64,000 bases of DNA from Tautonia marina (GCF_009177065.1 NZ_WEZF01000006.1:62001-126000); one strand, 5' to 3'. Shown: positions 45,930 through 55,642, counted from the first letter of the stretch. Notes: generated from the sequence alone by a model not told the origin. Made by a program: numbers and translations.

Positions 45930-46964
45930 ATGACCCCGGAGCACCGCGAAGACGCCCAGCGAGTCGATCCCCTCGGCTCGTCCCCGGCAACCGACTCGAT
46001 CGCCGCAACCGGCCCCGGAAACGCTCCGTCCTCGGCGCGATCCGGAACGGCCACCGCGGTGGCCTCGCGCGCCGCCCGATTGCGGCGATCGATCACCCCC
46101 CTGGTGCGCCTCAAGGGGCGTCGGACGATCCTCGACACCCCCGAGGAGGAGGCCGAACGCAAGCCCTTGCTGGAAACCTTGCTCGTCGGCTGGACCGGGT
46201 CGGTGATCGTCCATGCAGCGCTGGTCGCCTTGCTTGTCTTGCTGGTTATTCTGTTGCCCCAGGAAAAACCAAGAGTCGCCTTTGAAACCGAGGTCGGCTC
46301 TTCGTTCGGTGACGAGGACGGCCTCGACCGGATCGGCGGCTTCGACGACGAGCTGACCCTCGAACTCGACCCGACCGAGATCACCCCCGAGCCCCTCATG
46401 CCCGAACTCATCACCGGGCTCGACGTGAACCGCGAACTCGTTCAGACCGATCCCAGCCGATCGGAGGTGGGCGGATCGACCGGCATCGGCGGCGGAGAGT
46501 TCGGCACCGCCCGGTTCGGTGAAGGACTGGAGACGATCCAGGGGGTCGAGGTCAAGGTTGGCGACCCGCAGTTTACCTTGATCTGGGAATCGGCCGCCGA
46601 CCTCGACCTGCACGTCATCGAGCCCGGCGGCTCGCACATCTACTGGGCCCAACGTCAGGGGAAGAACGCCGGCGAGCTCGACGTGGACGACACCGACGGT
46701 TTCGGCCCGGAAAATATCTACTGGCTTGACCCAGACGCCGACGGCGGCGAGAAAATCAAAGGGCAGGGGCCTTCCGGTGTCTATCACTGGTACGTCCACT
46801 ATTACGGTCCCCCCGGCGGCTTCGGCGGCAAGGTCGTCCCGACCCGATGGAAGGTCCGCGTCAAGCACGCGGGCGAGGTCTCGGTCTTCGAGGGAACCCT
46901 TCGCCGGATCAACCAGCGCAGCGATGTTCGCAGCCTTCGCGTGGGATCGACCGACGATTCTTGA
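45930..46964 (+). CDS. Membrane-anchored protein with DUF2135/YfaP-like C-terminal domain
   Basis: A 344-aa protein. ATG 45930 has CGGAGG 6 nt upstream (45918-45923); the frame is open further upstream only as the complement of larB. A disordered basic N-terminus (to about 75) stays in the cytoplasm. A transmembrane helix (about 86-110) is followed by an acidic linker. The C-terminal domain (about 205-330) has SAADLDLHVIEPGGSHIYWA and GPSGVYHWYVHYYG, the pattern of DUF2135 domains predicted to be von Willebrand-associated beta sandwiches. Likely exposed to the periplasm. It precedes the Tat-exported gene by 44 bp. Confidence 0.82.
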   Translation: MTPEHREDAQRVDPLGSSPATDSIAATGPGNAPSSARSGTATAVASRAARLRRSITPLVRLKGRRTILDTPEEEAERKPLLETLLVGWTGSVIVHAALVALLVLLVILLPQEKPRVAFETEVGSSFGDEDGLDRIGGFDDELTLELDPTEITPEPLMPELITGLDVNRELVQTDPSRSEVGGSTGIGGGEFGTARFGEGLETIQGVEVKVGDPQFTLIWESAADLDLHVIEPGGSHIYWAQRQGKNAGELDVDDTDGFGPENIYWLDPDADGGEKIKGQGPSGVYHWYVHYYGPPGGFGGKVVPTRWKVRVKHAGEVSVFEGTLRRINQRSDVRSLRVGSTDDS

Positions 46965-47008
46965 GGTTCTCGATCAACGACCGCTCCAACCTCAATAAAG
47001 GGACGACC

Positions 47009-48394
47009 ATGGTGACGACCTCTCGCCGCCAGTTTCTCCAGGCCGGTCTCGGCCTGGCCGCAACCTCGGGCCTTGCCTTGCCAACGCTCGCTGCCCAGGA
47101 AGCGGGCGATCGACCGAAGCAGGCCGACTCGGTGCGCGTCCTGAACCCGAAGACGCGAGTTCCCCTGAGCTTCATCATCGACGACTCGACCTGCCTGGTG
47201 AACCTCGCCCACTTCTGCATCCCTCAGTTCGCCGAGGTCTTCCCCGATCAGTACAAGCAGCCCTGGCAAGAGCTTCCCCGAGAGATTCCCGACTCCTTCG
47301 TCCGATCGTTCGGCGAGTGGTGCCACGAGCACGGCGTGAAAGGCAAGTACAGCATCGTTCCCTATCCGGCCTGTGTCGGCTGGATCGACCGCGAGATGCC
47401 CGGCTGGTCGCGCAAGCAACTCGAAGACAGCCTGGAACTCGTTCGCACCCTGATGATGCCCGACTGGGACATCCACCCCGAGATGATCACCCACACCTGG
47501 GCCATCAACACCAGAACCGGCCGCCCGTACGAGGAGCGTTCCGAACGCTTCATGGAGAACTGGGGGTTCAGCGTTGGAAAATCGGTCGATGAACTGACCG
47601 ATTATTTCTCCTACGCTCTCCGATTGCTCAAGAACGCTGGTCTGCCGTGCGAAGGGGTCACGACCCCGGGGGGATTCGGTACGCGAGTCCTCCCCGAGAT
47701 CTCGCAGGCCACCTTCGAATCGGTCCGAGACGTCTTCGGGGCCGAGATCCCGCACTACTTCCGCCACCTCTACACCGACGACCGCAGCGTCGCCCCTCGG
47801 ATTGAGTACGCCTCGGGCCTCGATGGCGACGACCCGCGTTGCGTTGTCTCGATCATCGGCTGCACCGGCGACTGGTTCGGCGGTTGGGATGGCCTGACCC
47901 CCGGCTCGGTCGATCAGTTCATCACCGAGGATTTGAAGGGCGGACGCCTTCCCGAAGTCATCGACCGCGGCGAACCGGCCATCCTCGTCTGTCACTGGCC
48001 GGGTATCTACTACAACGGCGATGAGCTTGGTTTCACCATCTTCAAGGAAATCGTCGCCCGCCTGAACGCTGCCTACGACAACCTGATCTGGATGAAGAAC
48101 AGCGAGATCGCCCGCTACTGGGCCGCCCGAGAGTTGACCACCCTCGTTGCCGACGCCGATCACGTCTCCTTCCGCGCTCCGTATGCCTGCCCAGGGTTCA
48201 CCGTCGAAGTCGATGGCCCCCGCTCGGGACGTCCGACGCTCCAGTACGCCGACGGCACTTCCATTCCCCTTCGAGAAGTCCGCGGGCCGCTCCAACTCGA
48301 CTCCGGAACCTGGTGCCGCTCCGACTCGGGTGTGATTCTCTGTTTCGACCTGACGAAAGGTGCATCCTCCCTTTCCTGGAAGGCCGACGCCTGA
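47009..48394 (+). CDS. Tat-exported protein with polysaccharide-deacetylase-like barrel
   Basis: A 461-aa protein with a twin-arginine signal (SRRQFLQAGLGLAATSG, start ATG 47009). The body resembles the NodB/polysaccharide deacetylase (beta/alpha) barrel: SFIIDDSTCLVN (possible DD motif), GVKGKYSIVPYPA, HPEMITHTW (possible metal histidines), CEGVTTPGGFG and AILVCHWPGIYY (final motif). Histidine spacing differs from classical deacetylases, so the enzyme class is inferred, not certain. A small beta domain may follow at the C-terminus. It may act on cell-wall or extracellular glycan. Confidence 0.72.
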   Translation: MVTTSRRQFLQAGLGLAATSGLALPTLAAQEAGDRPKQADSVRVLNPKTRVPLSFIIDDSTCLVNLAHFCIPQFAEVFPDQYKQPWQELPREIPDSFVRSFGEWCHEHGVKGKYSIVPYPACVGWIDREMPGWSRKQLEDSLELVRTLMMPDWDIHPEMITHTWAINTRTGRPYEERSERFMENWGFSVGKSVDELTDYFSYALRLLKNAGLPCEGVTTPGGFGTRVLPEISQATFESVRDVFGAEIPHYFRHLYTDDRSVAPRIEYASGLDGDDPRCVVSIIGCTGDWFGGWDGLTPGSVDQFITEDLKGGRLPEVIDRGEPAILVCHWPGIYYNGDELGFTIFKEIVARLNAAYDNLIWMKNSEIARYWAARELTTLVADADHVSFRAPYACPGFTVEVDGPRSGRPTLQYADGTSIPLREVRGPLQLDSGTWCRSDSGVILCFDLTKGASSLSWKADA

Positions 48395-48404
48395 TCCCCG
48401 GCCG

Positions 48405-48442
48405 GTCCCCTTCGCTCTCGGGCTGATCCGGAGCGAAGGGAC
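48405..48442 (+). terminator. Hairpin after the Tat-exported gene
   Basis: GTCCCCTTCGCTC (48405-48417) pairs with GAGCGAAGGGAC (48431-48442), 12 bp with one bulged C and a 13-nt loop. No T run. Located 11 bp after the stop. Confidence 0.45.
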
Positions 48443-48547
48443 TGGCCCCTCGGCGGGCGGATCACCTCCTCTGCCACCCTCCGGCATCGGTCGGTTCATG
48501 ACGAGCAGAATCCGGAGGGCCGGGGGCGCGTCTTGAGGGACACCGTC

Positions 48548-49141
48548 ATGACCGAGATCCAGGACCCGGAGGAGTTCCGCGCGGGCCGCGCCGATCCGAA
48601 CGTCCGAGATTCAAGGGCGTTCGGCGAATACCGCGACTACCTGCTGACGCTGGCCCGCGTGCAGGTTTCGGTCGATCTCCGGGCCCGAATTGACCTCTCT
48701 GACCTGGTCCAGGAGACCCTCTGCGAGGCCCTCCGTGACCTTCCTCGGCATCGGGGCCGAAGCCGAGCCGAGATGATGGGCTGGCTCCGCAGCCTGCTCC
48801 GGTTCAACCTGATCGATCGTCTTCGCAGGCTCCGACTGGAACGGCGGGTTGTGTCCTTCGATGGTGATCTGGACCGGACCTCCCACGGGATGATGGGCGT
48901 GATGCGGGCCAGCCGGTCGACGCCGGAGGCACGGGCCGCCCGAGAGGAGGACGCCCTCGTCCTGGCCGGATTCCTCGCCCAGCTTTCCCCACCGCAGGCC
49001 GAGGCGATTGTCTTGAAGCATTGCCAGGGAATGTCGGTCGCGGAGATCAGTCGGCACATGAACCGGACCCCCGACGCGGTTGGAGGGTTGCTCCGGCATG
49101 GGATGCGGCGGCTCCGTGAGCTGATGCCCCAGGAGGGTTGA
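48548..49141 (+). CDS. ECF-subfamily RNA polymerase sigma factor
   Basis: A 197-aa sigma factor. Region 2: ARIDLSDLVQETLCEALRDL, EMMGWLRSLLRFNLIDRLRR; region 4: LSPPQAEAIVLKHCQGMSVA, EISRHMNRTPDAVGGLLRHG. The pattern differs from the first sigma factor of this window and matches the planctomycete group tied to kinases. ATG 48548 has GAGGGA 8 nt upstream. The kinase gene starts 3 nt after its stop, so regulation by phosphorylation is likely. Confidence 0.9.
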   Translation: MTEIQDPEEFRAGRADPNVRDSRAFGEYRDYLLTLARVQVSVDLRARIDLSDLVQETLCEALRDLPRHRGRSRAEMMGWLRSLLRFNLIDRLRRLRLERRVVSFDGDLDRTSHGMMGVMRASRSTPEARAAREEDALVLAGFLAQLSPPQAEAIVLKHCQGMSVAEISRHMNRTPDAVGGLLRHGMRRLRELMPQEG

Positions 49142-49144
49142 GCG

Positions 49145-51301
49145 ATGGGCCATCCTGCGACCCGAGAGGCAGACAACCACGAGGCTGTCGTCAACCTCGC
49201 CATCTACGACTTCCACGAGGCGATTGACCAGGGCGAGTCACCCGACCCCGCCGAGTGGGCGGCCCGCTACCCCGAGATCACTGCCGAACTCCGGGCTTAC
49301 TTCGATGACCTCGCGCGACTTGGGCTGCTTGGCCTGCCGAGGCTCGAATCCTCCCCGGACGAGACGATCGTCCTGGGCGGGTCGGTCTCTGCGGAGCCCG
49401 ACTCCCGCCCGAGGGCCATCGACCTCCGGACCGGCGATGTGCTGGGCGATTACGTCCTGCTTGAAATCCTCGGTGAAGGGGGGCAAGGGGTTGTCTGGAA
49501 GGCCAGGGCCCAGAACGCTCATGAGATCGTCGTGGCCTTGAAGACCCTCCGGGGGCCAACCTCGGGCGAGTTGGCCTCGGCCGACCGCCTCCGGGCCGAT
49601 GCCCGCGCGATCGCCCGGATGAGGCACGAGAATATCATCCGAACGTTCTATTTCGGCGAGGACCGCGGGCGTTGGTTCTTCGTCATGGAACTGATGGAAG
49701 GTGGAACGGTCGCCGATCGACTCGCCTCCTTCGCATCCGATCCGCGATCGGCGGCAGTGCTCGTCGAGAAGGTGGCGCGGGCAATCCACCATGCCCACAC
49801 CCGCAACCCTGGCGTGCTGCATCTCGACCTGAAACCCGGCAATCTCCTGCTGACCGCTGAGGGCGAACCCAAGGTCACCGATTTCGGGCTCTCGATGCGG
49901 CTCGAAGCGATGGAACCCCCGATCCAGGAACCAGGAACCGAGGAGGCGGGCGAGCCGGACGGCCCGGATGATCGCTCGGCTACCTTCGAGCGTGCCGGGA
50001 TCGTGGGAACACTCCCGTACCTGTCTCCCGAGATGGCGGGTGGCCGCTGGTCGGACGTTTCGACGGCCTCCGATATCTACGGCCTCGGCGCGATCCTCTA
50101 CGCCATGCTCACTGGCCGGGAGCCCTTCCACGGGCAAGACGCGAGGCAGACGCTGGCCCTCGTCCTCCGGGGCGATCTCACACCCCCTTCCGAGCTCAAC
50201 CCGGCCGTCGATCGCGAGCTGGAGAGCGTCTGCCTGAAGTGTCTCGACCGCGACCCCGGTCGACGCTACGGGTCGGCCGATGCCCTGGCGAACGAACTGT
50301 CCCGATGGCTCGACCGCCGTCCGACCCTGGCCGGCGGCAGGCCCTCAGCCATCCGGGAGGCACGCTTCTGGGTCCGTCGGCATCCGCTTGGGCTAGCGTC
50401 GGCCGGCCTGATCATCCTGTTGCTCTGGGGCGCCGGCCTGGCGATCCGCACCGCTGAGTTGCGGGCCGAAAACGCTCGGGAAGCGATCCAGCTCGCCCGA
50501 ATCGTTGACCGGGAACTCCGCCTGATCCGCCGCGCAACGCTGCTCCTGGCGAGTGATCCGAGGCTCCGGGAGGCCTTTGAGGCGTTTCCATCGCTGGACC
50601 AGAACGCGCAGCTCCGGCAGGAGATCGAGGCGTTCCTCCGGACGGCAATCGAGGAGGAGAACCTGTTCGGGATCGCGGGGGAGAATCCGTTCGTCAACGT
50701 CTTCGTACTCGATCCCGACGGCGTCCTCAGGGCCGACACGCTGGTCGACAGCAGCTCCGTCGGCAAACGCTTCCACGTTCGCGATTACTACCGGACCTTC
50801 TTCGATGCCGGTTCTCCCCGGATGGAAAACGACGCCTATGTGGCCCGATCCTTCGACTCGGTGAAGGACCGCCAGTACAAGATTGCGGTCTCGACCCCCA
50901 TCCGGGGGGAGGCTGACGCCTTGCTCGGCCTGCTGGTGGCCAATTTCACCATCGGCCCGCGCCTGGTCGACGTGGACATGCGGGCGGAGGCTGGCGAGGC
51001 CGTCGTCCTCTGTCCGATTGACCGTTCTGACCCGCTTCGAGGGCTCGTCGATCCGCTCCCGCCCTGGCCCTATCTCCCTGTGCTCGATCGGCGCTACGAA
51101 CCCGGCTCCCGGAATCCCTTGCCCCCGGTCGAACCGTCCCAGCTCCCCGATTTTCAGGGTAACCCCGATCTCGACCACGCGGTAACAGGTCCCTGGGGCG
51201 GCCGACTCGTCGATTACCACCGCGTCGGCCAGACCCACATGATCGTCAAACGCTCGCGGGGCTGCCCCTGGCCGCTCTCGTGGTTGCCGAAAATATTCTG
51301 A
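49145..51301 (+). CDS. Ser/Thr protein kinase with transmembrane helix and extracytoplasmic Cache-like sensor
   Basis: A 718-aa kinase. A helical N-terminal domain (RYPEITAELRAYFDDLARL) is followed by the kinase domain: GEGGQGVV, Lys133, catalytic loop H226-L-D228-LKPGN (HLD instead of HRD), DFG, and SPEMAGG activation segment. A transmembrane helix (about 414-434) leads to a C-terminal domain (about 450-640) with NPFVNVFVLDPDGVLRA, GKRFHVRDYYRTFF and YKIAVSTPIRG, the signature of a dCache-like ligand-binding sensor. A kinase with the sensor on the C-terminal outer side can turn a small ligand into sigma-factor control. Confidence 0.9.
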   Translation: MGHPATREADNHEAVVNLAIYDFHEAIDQGESPDPAEWAARYPEITAELRAYFDDLARLGLLGLPRLESSPDETIVLGGSVSAEPDSRPRAIDLRTGDVLGDYVLLEILGEGGQGVVWKARAQNAHEIVVALKTLRGPTSGELASADRLRADARAIARMRHENIIRTFYFGEDRGRWFFVMELMEGGTVADRLASFASDPRSAAVLVEKVARAIHHAHTRNPGVLHLDLKPGNLLLTAEGEPKVTDFGLSMRLEAMEPPIQEPGTEEAGEPDGPDDRSATFERAGIVGTLPYLSPEMAGGRWSDVSTASDIYGLGAILYAMLTGREPFHGQDARQTLALVLRGDLTPPSELNPAVDRELESVCLKCLDRDPGRRYGSADALANELSRWLDRRPTLAGGRPSAIREARFWVRRHPLGLASAGLIILLLWGAGLAIRTAELRAENAREAIQLARIVDRELRLIRRATLLLASDPRLREAFEAFPSLDQNAQLRQEIEAFLRTAIEEENLFGIAGENPFVNVFVLDPDGVLRADTLVDSSSVGKRFHVRDYYRTFFDAGSPRMENDAYVARSFDSVKDRQYKIAVSTPIRGEADALLGLLVANFTIGPRLVDVDMRAEAGEAVVLCPIDRSDPLRGLVDPLPPWPYLPVLDRRYEPGSRNPLPPVEPSQLPDFQGNPDLDHAVTGPWGGRLVDYHRVGQTHMIVKRSRGCPWPLSWLPKIF

Positions 51302-51397
51302 CCTGGCGCGCCCGGAAATCGACGCTCGATCGGCTCATTCTCCAGAGAGGGCTCAAAAGACGAGCCCCGACCGTTTCGGTCCCTGGAGGTATTCACG

Positions 51398-52966
51398 ATG
51401 ACCGAGGACCAAACACAGCTTTGGGAACGCATCGCGGCCTTCCCGCTCGATGATCCGGATTCCGACTTCACCTTCACGCAACGTCTGGCACGGGAGAACC
51501 GCTGGAGTCTCTCCTTCGCCCGTCGCGTTGTCCTCGAATACCGGCGGTTCCTCTTTCTGGCGATGGCGGCCGGGCACCCGGTCACGCCCTCCGATCAGGT
51601 CGATCAGCCCTGGCACCTCCACCTGACCTACACCCGAAGCTACTGGGACGACCTCTGCCGCAAGGTCCTCGGCCGCCCTTTGCACCACGGGCCAACCCGA
51701 GGCGGCCCGCAGGAGTCGGCGAAGTTCCACGACTGGTACGCCCGCACCCTCGACTCGTACCGCCGCCTGTTCGGCTCGGAGCCTCCGAGCGACATCTGGC
51801 CGCCGGTCGCCGATCGGTTCGGCCGCGATTTGCACTTCGCCCGAGTCAACACCGCCACCCACTGGGTCCTCCCTCGCCCGGCGACGATCTTCCGCGGCCT
51901 GATCGGGCGGCTTCGTTCTCCAGGCGAGGGGACTGGTCCCGCAATCCTTCCGTGCATTCGCTCGTTCCAACGTTTTGCCTCGCTGCGGGGCCTGGCGACC
52001 CTGACCGGAATCTCGATCGTCCTGGCCGGTTGCGGAAGGGATTGGGCGCCTGCCCCCCCTCGCGTGATCGACCTGTCGGGCATGTCCGGCTGGGAGTTCC
52101 TCAACCTGTTCGTTCCTCTGACGTTCGGGGCGGTCGTTGGCTCGGTCCTGCTGAGGCAATGGATCAAATTCCGTCCAGCATCGCTCGCGATTCCGGAGAT
52201 CGACGAGCCTTCCCCGCTGGCCAGCGACCCCGAGAAGCTCGACCCGTATGCCCTGATATTGCTGGCTCGGGGACCCGACCGGACCGGGCCGGTGCAGGCT
52301 GCAATCGCCCGGCTGGTCGACGACGGACACCTGACCTTCGATGAAGATACGAAACGCTTCTCGGTCTGCCCGTCGGAGGTTGATCGTCCGCATCATCCGG
52401 TCGAGCAATCGGTGATGGACGTGGTCCAGGCACACTCTTCCTCCACGAACTGGAAGCTCGTGAAGGCCGCGGCCCGATCGCGGGTGGTGCGAGACGTCGA
52501 GGATTCGCTCCGCGCGCTCGGCTGGCTCCAGTCGTCCGAGAATGCCGTGACCATGCGTCTTGCCCCCCTGCTGCCGCTAGGAGCTGTCTTCCTGCTGGGC
52601 TTTTGGCGAATCGACCTGGGACTCCAGCGGGAGCAACCGGTGGGGTTCCTGGTGCTCCTCTGCATCGCGCTGTTCGTCGCCGCAGTGATTCACCTTTTCG
52701 TCAAGCCCTGGCGGACGTCGAGTGGCAATGCGCTGGTCAACGCTCTGGACCAACAGAGGGGGCAGATCGTGAACGACCCGCCGAGGGCGTCTGATCCACG
52801 GTTCCCCGTAGCCTTCGCCCTGCTGGGTCTGAATGCCTTGCCGGGAGAAGGGGTGTTGGCAGCGCTCCGCCCTGAAATCGTTCCGCCACCTTCAGACGGA
52901 AATGGCGGTTGCGGTGGTGACGGCGGGTGTGGCGGGTGCGGGGGATGCGGCGGGTGCGGTGGCTGA
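51398..52966 (+). CDS. TIGR04222-like membrane protein with Cys/Gly-repeat tail
   Basis: A 522-aa protein. The N-terminal part (VDQPWHLHLTYTRSYWDDLC) is like glycine-rich-domain/DUF1399-type proteins. Hydrophobic segments follow at about 200-215, 232-250 and two near 390-435. A region of TIGR04222 type (DPYALILLARGPDRTGPVQA) lies between. The end is a low-complexity tail of GCGG units (last about 20 residues; seven... several cysteines in alternation with glycine), a known feature of this family. Function unknown. It is downstream of the sigma/kinase pair and may be part of its regulon. Confidence 0.75.
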   Translation: MTEDQTQLWERIAAFPLDDPDSDFTFTQRLARENRWSLSFARRVVLEYRRFLFLAMAAGHPVTPSDQVDQPWHLHLTYTRSYWDDLCRKVLGRPLHHGPTRGGPQESAKFHDWYARTLDSYRRLFGSEPPSDIWPPVADRFGRDLHFARVNTATHWVLPRPATIFRGLIGRLRSPGEGTGPAILPCIRSFQRFASLRGLATLTGISIVLAGCGRDWAPAPPRVIDLSGMSGWEFLNLFVPLTFGAVVGSVLLRQWIKFRPASLAIPEIDEPSPLASDPEKLDPYALILLARGPDRTGPVQAAIARLVDDGHLTFDEDTKRFSVCPSEVDRPHHPVEQSVMDVVQAHSSSTNWKLVKAAARSRVVRDVEDSLRALGWLQSSENAVTMRLAPLLPLGAVFLLGFWRIDLGLQREQPVGFLVLLCIALFVAAVIHLFVKPWRTSSGNALVNALDQQRGQIVNDPPRASDPRFPVAFALLGLNALPGEGVLAALRPEIVPPPSDGNGGCGGDGGCGGCGGCGGCGG

Positions 52967-53086
52967 TCGTTTCGGATGGAGCCGGCGTCGCTTCGTGATC
53001 GACGGAGTCATCTCGACGATGGGACTCGCCTCGTCTGTGGCTGCTCACGGTGTGGGGTTTGTGCGACCGAGACCCCGCAAGCGCAA

Positions 53087-53120
53087 ACGGCCCCCGGAAG
53101 CCGAGACTTCCGAGGGCCGT
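53087..53120. terminator. Bidirectional terminator between TIGR04222-like gene and the 767-aa protein gene
   Basis: ACGGCCC (53087-53093) with GGGCCGT (53114-53120), and CGGAAG (53095-53100) with CTTCCG (53107-53112), one mismatch, 6-nt loop. It lies between convergent genes, 121 bp and 65 bp from the stops. Confidence 0.6.
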
Positions 53121-53184
53121 CGCTGCGATTCGGTCTGCTCCGGTGGGACGGTTGAGGCAACCGACCCACCAGGCAGTGAGAACA

Positions 53185-55488
53185 TTACTGCGCGACGTAT
53201 CCAGTCGGAACAAGCGTCGGCTGCGGCGCGGCCGGGGTCGGCTGCGTGGCAACCTGCGGAACGGCGGGAGCCTCGGGAGCGGGGCTCGATGCGGTCAAGG
53301 CCGCCGGGGTGGGAACCGGTTCGGTCGGATCGCGCTGCACGACCACCCGCATCCAGCCGGTCGGGTGCAGGTCCGAGACGTCCGCGATCTGGAACCCTTG
53401 AAGCGCGTCGAGGGGCACCGGAGCGTCGACGTTCTGTCCCTGAAGCCGGCCGGCAAGGACGCCGAGCGCCCCCGATCGGTTCAGGAGGTTCAGGGTCTGC
53501 GTCTGGTCTTCCTCGTCGCCCACGGTCACGACCGTGGTGCCGGTTCCGCCGTAGGTGACGCTGGCGATCTCCCCCTGAACCCGAACGGCCTTGCCGCCGT
53601 TCTCGGGAGTGATGTCGGCGTCAACCGTCAGCTCGACCTCCTCCAGGATGAACCGGAGGACCCTCGGATTGCCTCCGAAGCCGAACAGGCCCCCTTGCTG
53701 GCCGAAATTCTCGGGAGCGGGAACTTCGATCGTCACCCCTCGCACGAACGTCACGAGCCTTCCCTGAGCATCGACCGCGAAGGCCGGGGGCTCCTCCGGC
53801 TTGGTGATGCGCAGGGCGATGGCGTTCGGATCGTCGGTTTGCTCACGGATGTCGGCCACGGCATCAAGCAAGTCCTGATACGAGCCGTTCGGGATCATCT
53901 CGATTCCCTCGTCGATCGGTGCGTCTCCCTCGGGGGGAATCACCTTGATCAACAGGGTCTCCACGTCCTTCACCTGATCGGTCTGATAGAACCCGGCGGC
54001 CAGGTTCGTCAGGGTCGAGTTCAGGTGCATATCGACCGTCAGGCCGCTCTCCGGCTGGACAAACTCGGGAGGCTTGGGGAAATCGGCGCCAATCTGCGGC
54101 CCGGCCTCGGCCGCCCACTGCAGGACTCCCGACACATACGCCGCCCACGGCGCGGACGAGAGGTTTAGCTGCGTGACCGCGAAATCCTCGAACCGCAAGG
54201 TCCGATTCCCGACGAGATACTGTCGAATCATTTGATTCTGCTGGCCAACTTCCTGGGCCGACTTGATCGCCGCCAGCTCCCTCGTTCCGTCGATCGTTTC
54301 GGCCTGGATCTGCGGCATCGCCTGCTGCTGAAGTTCCGAGAGAATCCGGCCCTGGTTAAAGCCGATCATCGACGCCACGAACCGCATGAATCCCGGTCCC
54401 AGCCCCGGCTGGGGCGTCAGCCCGAACGCTGCCGACACATTGGGCGCGTTTTCCGGATACACGACCAGCCCCTCGGGCGTCAGGATCGCGGTGGCCGTCG
54501 CGTGGTTGCTGTTGTAGATCGTCGCGCCGAACTGGTACATGTTGGTCGCCTGCCGCCCTTGCGGATTCGACGCGACCTGCTGCTGAAAGTCGGTGACCGG
54601 AGTCGTGCTGTAGCTCCACTGGCTATTGTAAAAGGCGATCCCGTCGTTGCTGTGCATCAGTCCGAATCCGGTCCGCGGACCCGGCTGCACATAAGATGTC
54701 TGCCCCCGAAAGTAAATGACTTCTGGGAACACGATCTGTTGGTTGAGAAACGGTGAGAGAATGTTCGGATCCGCGACAATTTGCACGTTCGGCTTGTCGA
54801 GCATCGCCTGCAAGGCGCCGGCCAGTTCGCTCGCCGGGGCCCACGGCGAATTCGCCTGTGTTCCACGGAGCGAGTCCAGACCGCCGCGCAGCTTCCTGGC
54901 GGCATTGAGCCGCTCGGAAACCGACTCGGCCGTCTCATAAGCGCGGATCGCCGCGTTAAGCCGGGTGACGTAAGTCGACCAGTTCGTTTTCAGAACTGAT
55001 TCGGGGTCCTGAGTTTGCGGTTCCTCGGCACCGTTCTCGGTCTCGGCGTTCTCCTGCCCGTCTGGATTGTCCAGAACCGATCCCGGAAGTTCGGACACGG
55101 CCTGTTCGAGCGATTCGAGCGATCGAGCGACCGAAAGCCTCGGGTCGAGCCATTCGTTCAGGCTCTCGGCGATCCGGTTCGATGGCCCCCAGTTCTTGGC
55201 CGTCAGGGCGTCTCGCATCCGGCCAAGCCGCTCCAGATGCTCCCGGCGCTCGGTGGCCGATTCGGCTCCGGCCTGGGCGTTCAAGACTTCCACGACAGCA
55301 CTGAAAAAGGTGTTCCAGTTTTCAATCTTCTCGGGGGATTGTTGCTCGTCCGAGAGTTGTTCCTTGGCCTGATCGATCCTGCTCAGAACCTGCTGGTAGG
55401 ACGGCGTGGCCGGAGCCGCGCCAAGCATCACGAGCAACCCCAGACCGAAAAGTCCGGCCGTTCCGATCCGCGTTCGAGCCCATCGCAT
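53185..55488 (-). CDS. Large exported hypothetical protein
   Basis: A 767-aa protein with a signal peptide (residues about 8-27). Residues 30-230 are helical and Gln/Glu-rich. The middle has a long beta-rich part with Phe/Tyr/Asn repeats (VIYFRGQTSYVQPGPRTGFG, WSYSTTPVTDFQQQVASNPQ). The C-terminal third again looks like a beta domain. The last 50 residues are Pro/Ala/Thr-rich and probably disordered. No domain was recognised. Likely periplasmic or cell-surface and restricted to planctomycetes. Confidence 0.78.
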   Translation of the reverse strand: MRWARTRIGTAGLFGLGLLVMLGAAPATPSYQQVLSRIDQAKEQLSDEQQSPEKIENWNTFFSAVVEVLNAQAGAESATERREHLERLGRMRDALTAKNWGPSNRIAESLNEWLDPRLSVARSLESLEQAVSELPGSVLDNPDGQENAETENGAEEPQTQDPESVLKTNWSTYVTRLNAAIRAYETAESVSERLNAARKLRGGLDSLRGTQANSPWAPASELAGALQAMLDKPNVQIVADPNILSPFLNQQIVFPEVIYFRGQTSYVQPGPRTGFGLMHSNDGIAFYNSQWSYSTTPVTDFQQQVASNPQGRQATNMYQFGATIYNSNHATATAILTPEGLVVYPENAPNVSAAFGLTPQPGLGPGFMRFVASMIGFNQGRILSELQQQAMPQIQAETIDGTRELAAIKSAQEVGQQNQMIRQYLVGNRTLRFEDFAVTQLNLSSAPWAAYVSGVLQWAAEAGPQIGADFPKPPEFVQPESGLTVDMHLNSTLTNLAAGFYQTDQVKDVETLLIKVIPPEGDAPIDEGIEMIPNGSYQDLLDAVADIREQTDDPNAIALRITKPEEPPAFAVDAQGRLVTFVRGVTIEVPAPENFGQQGGLFGFGGNPRVLRFILEEVELTVDADITPENGGKAVRVQGEIASVTYGGTGTTVVTVGDEEDQTQTLNLLNRSGALGVLAGRLQGQNVDAPVPLDALQGFQIADVSDLHPTGWMRVVVQRDPTEPVPTPAALTASSPAPEAPAVPQVATQPTPAAPQPTLVPTGYVAQ

Positions 55489-55642
55489 CGCGTCGTGTTC
55501 CTCCCTCGATTGCGGGTCTGCGGTGATCCCAGGTGGTGCCGCGTTCCGCGAAACTGGACCGCCTGGGGGATTCTTGATGATCGTGCAGCAAATCGCGAGC
55601 CCAGACTAGAGGGCGTCGGGTGATTTGGGACAATTGAAGGGG

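Noticed and set aside
52833-53558. A 241-codon open frame across the TIGR04222-like gene's end
   Set aside because: It runs through the Cys/Gly tail in another frame and then over the terminator and the complement of the 767-aa gene; no domain or ribosome-binding site.
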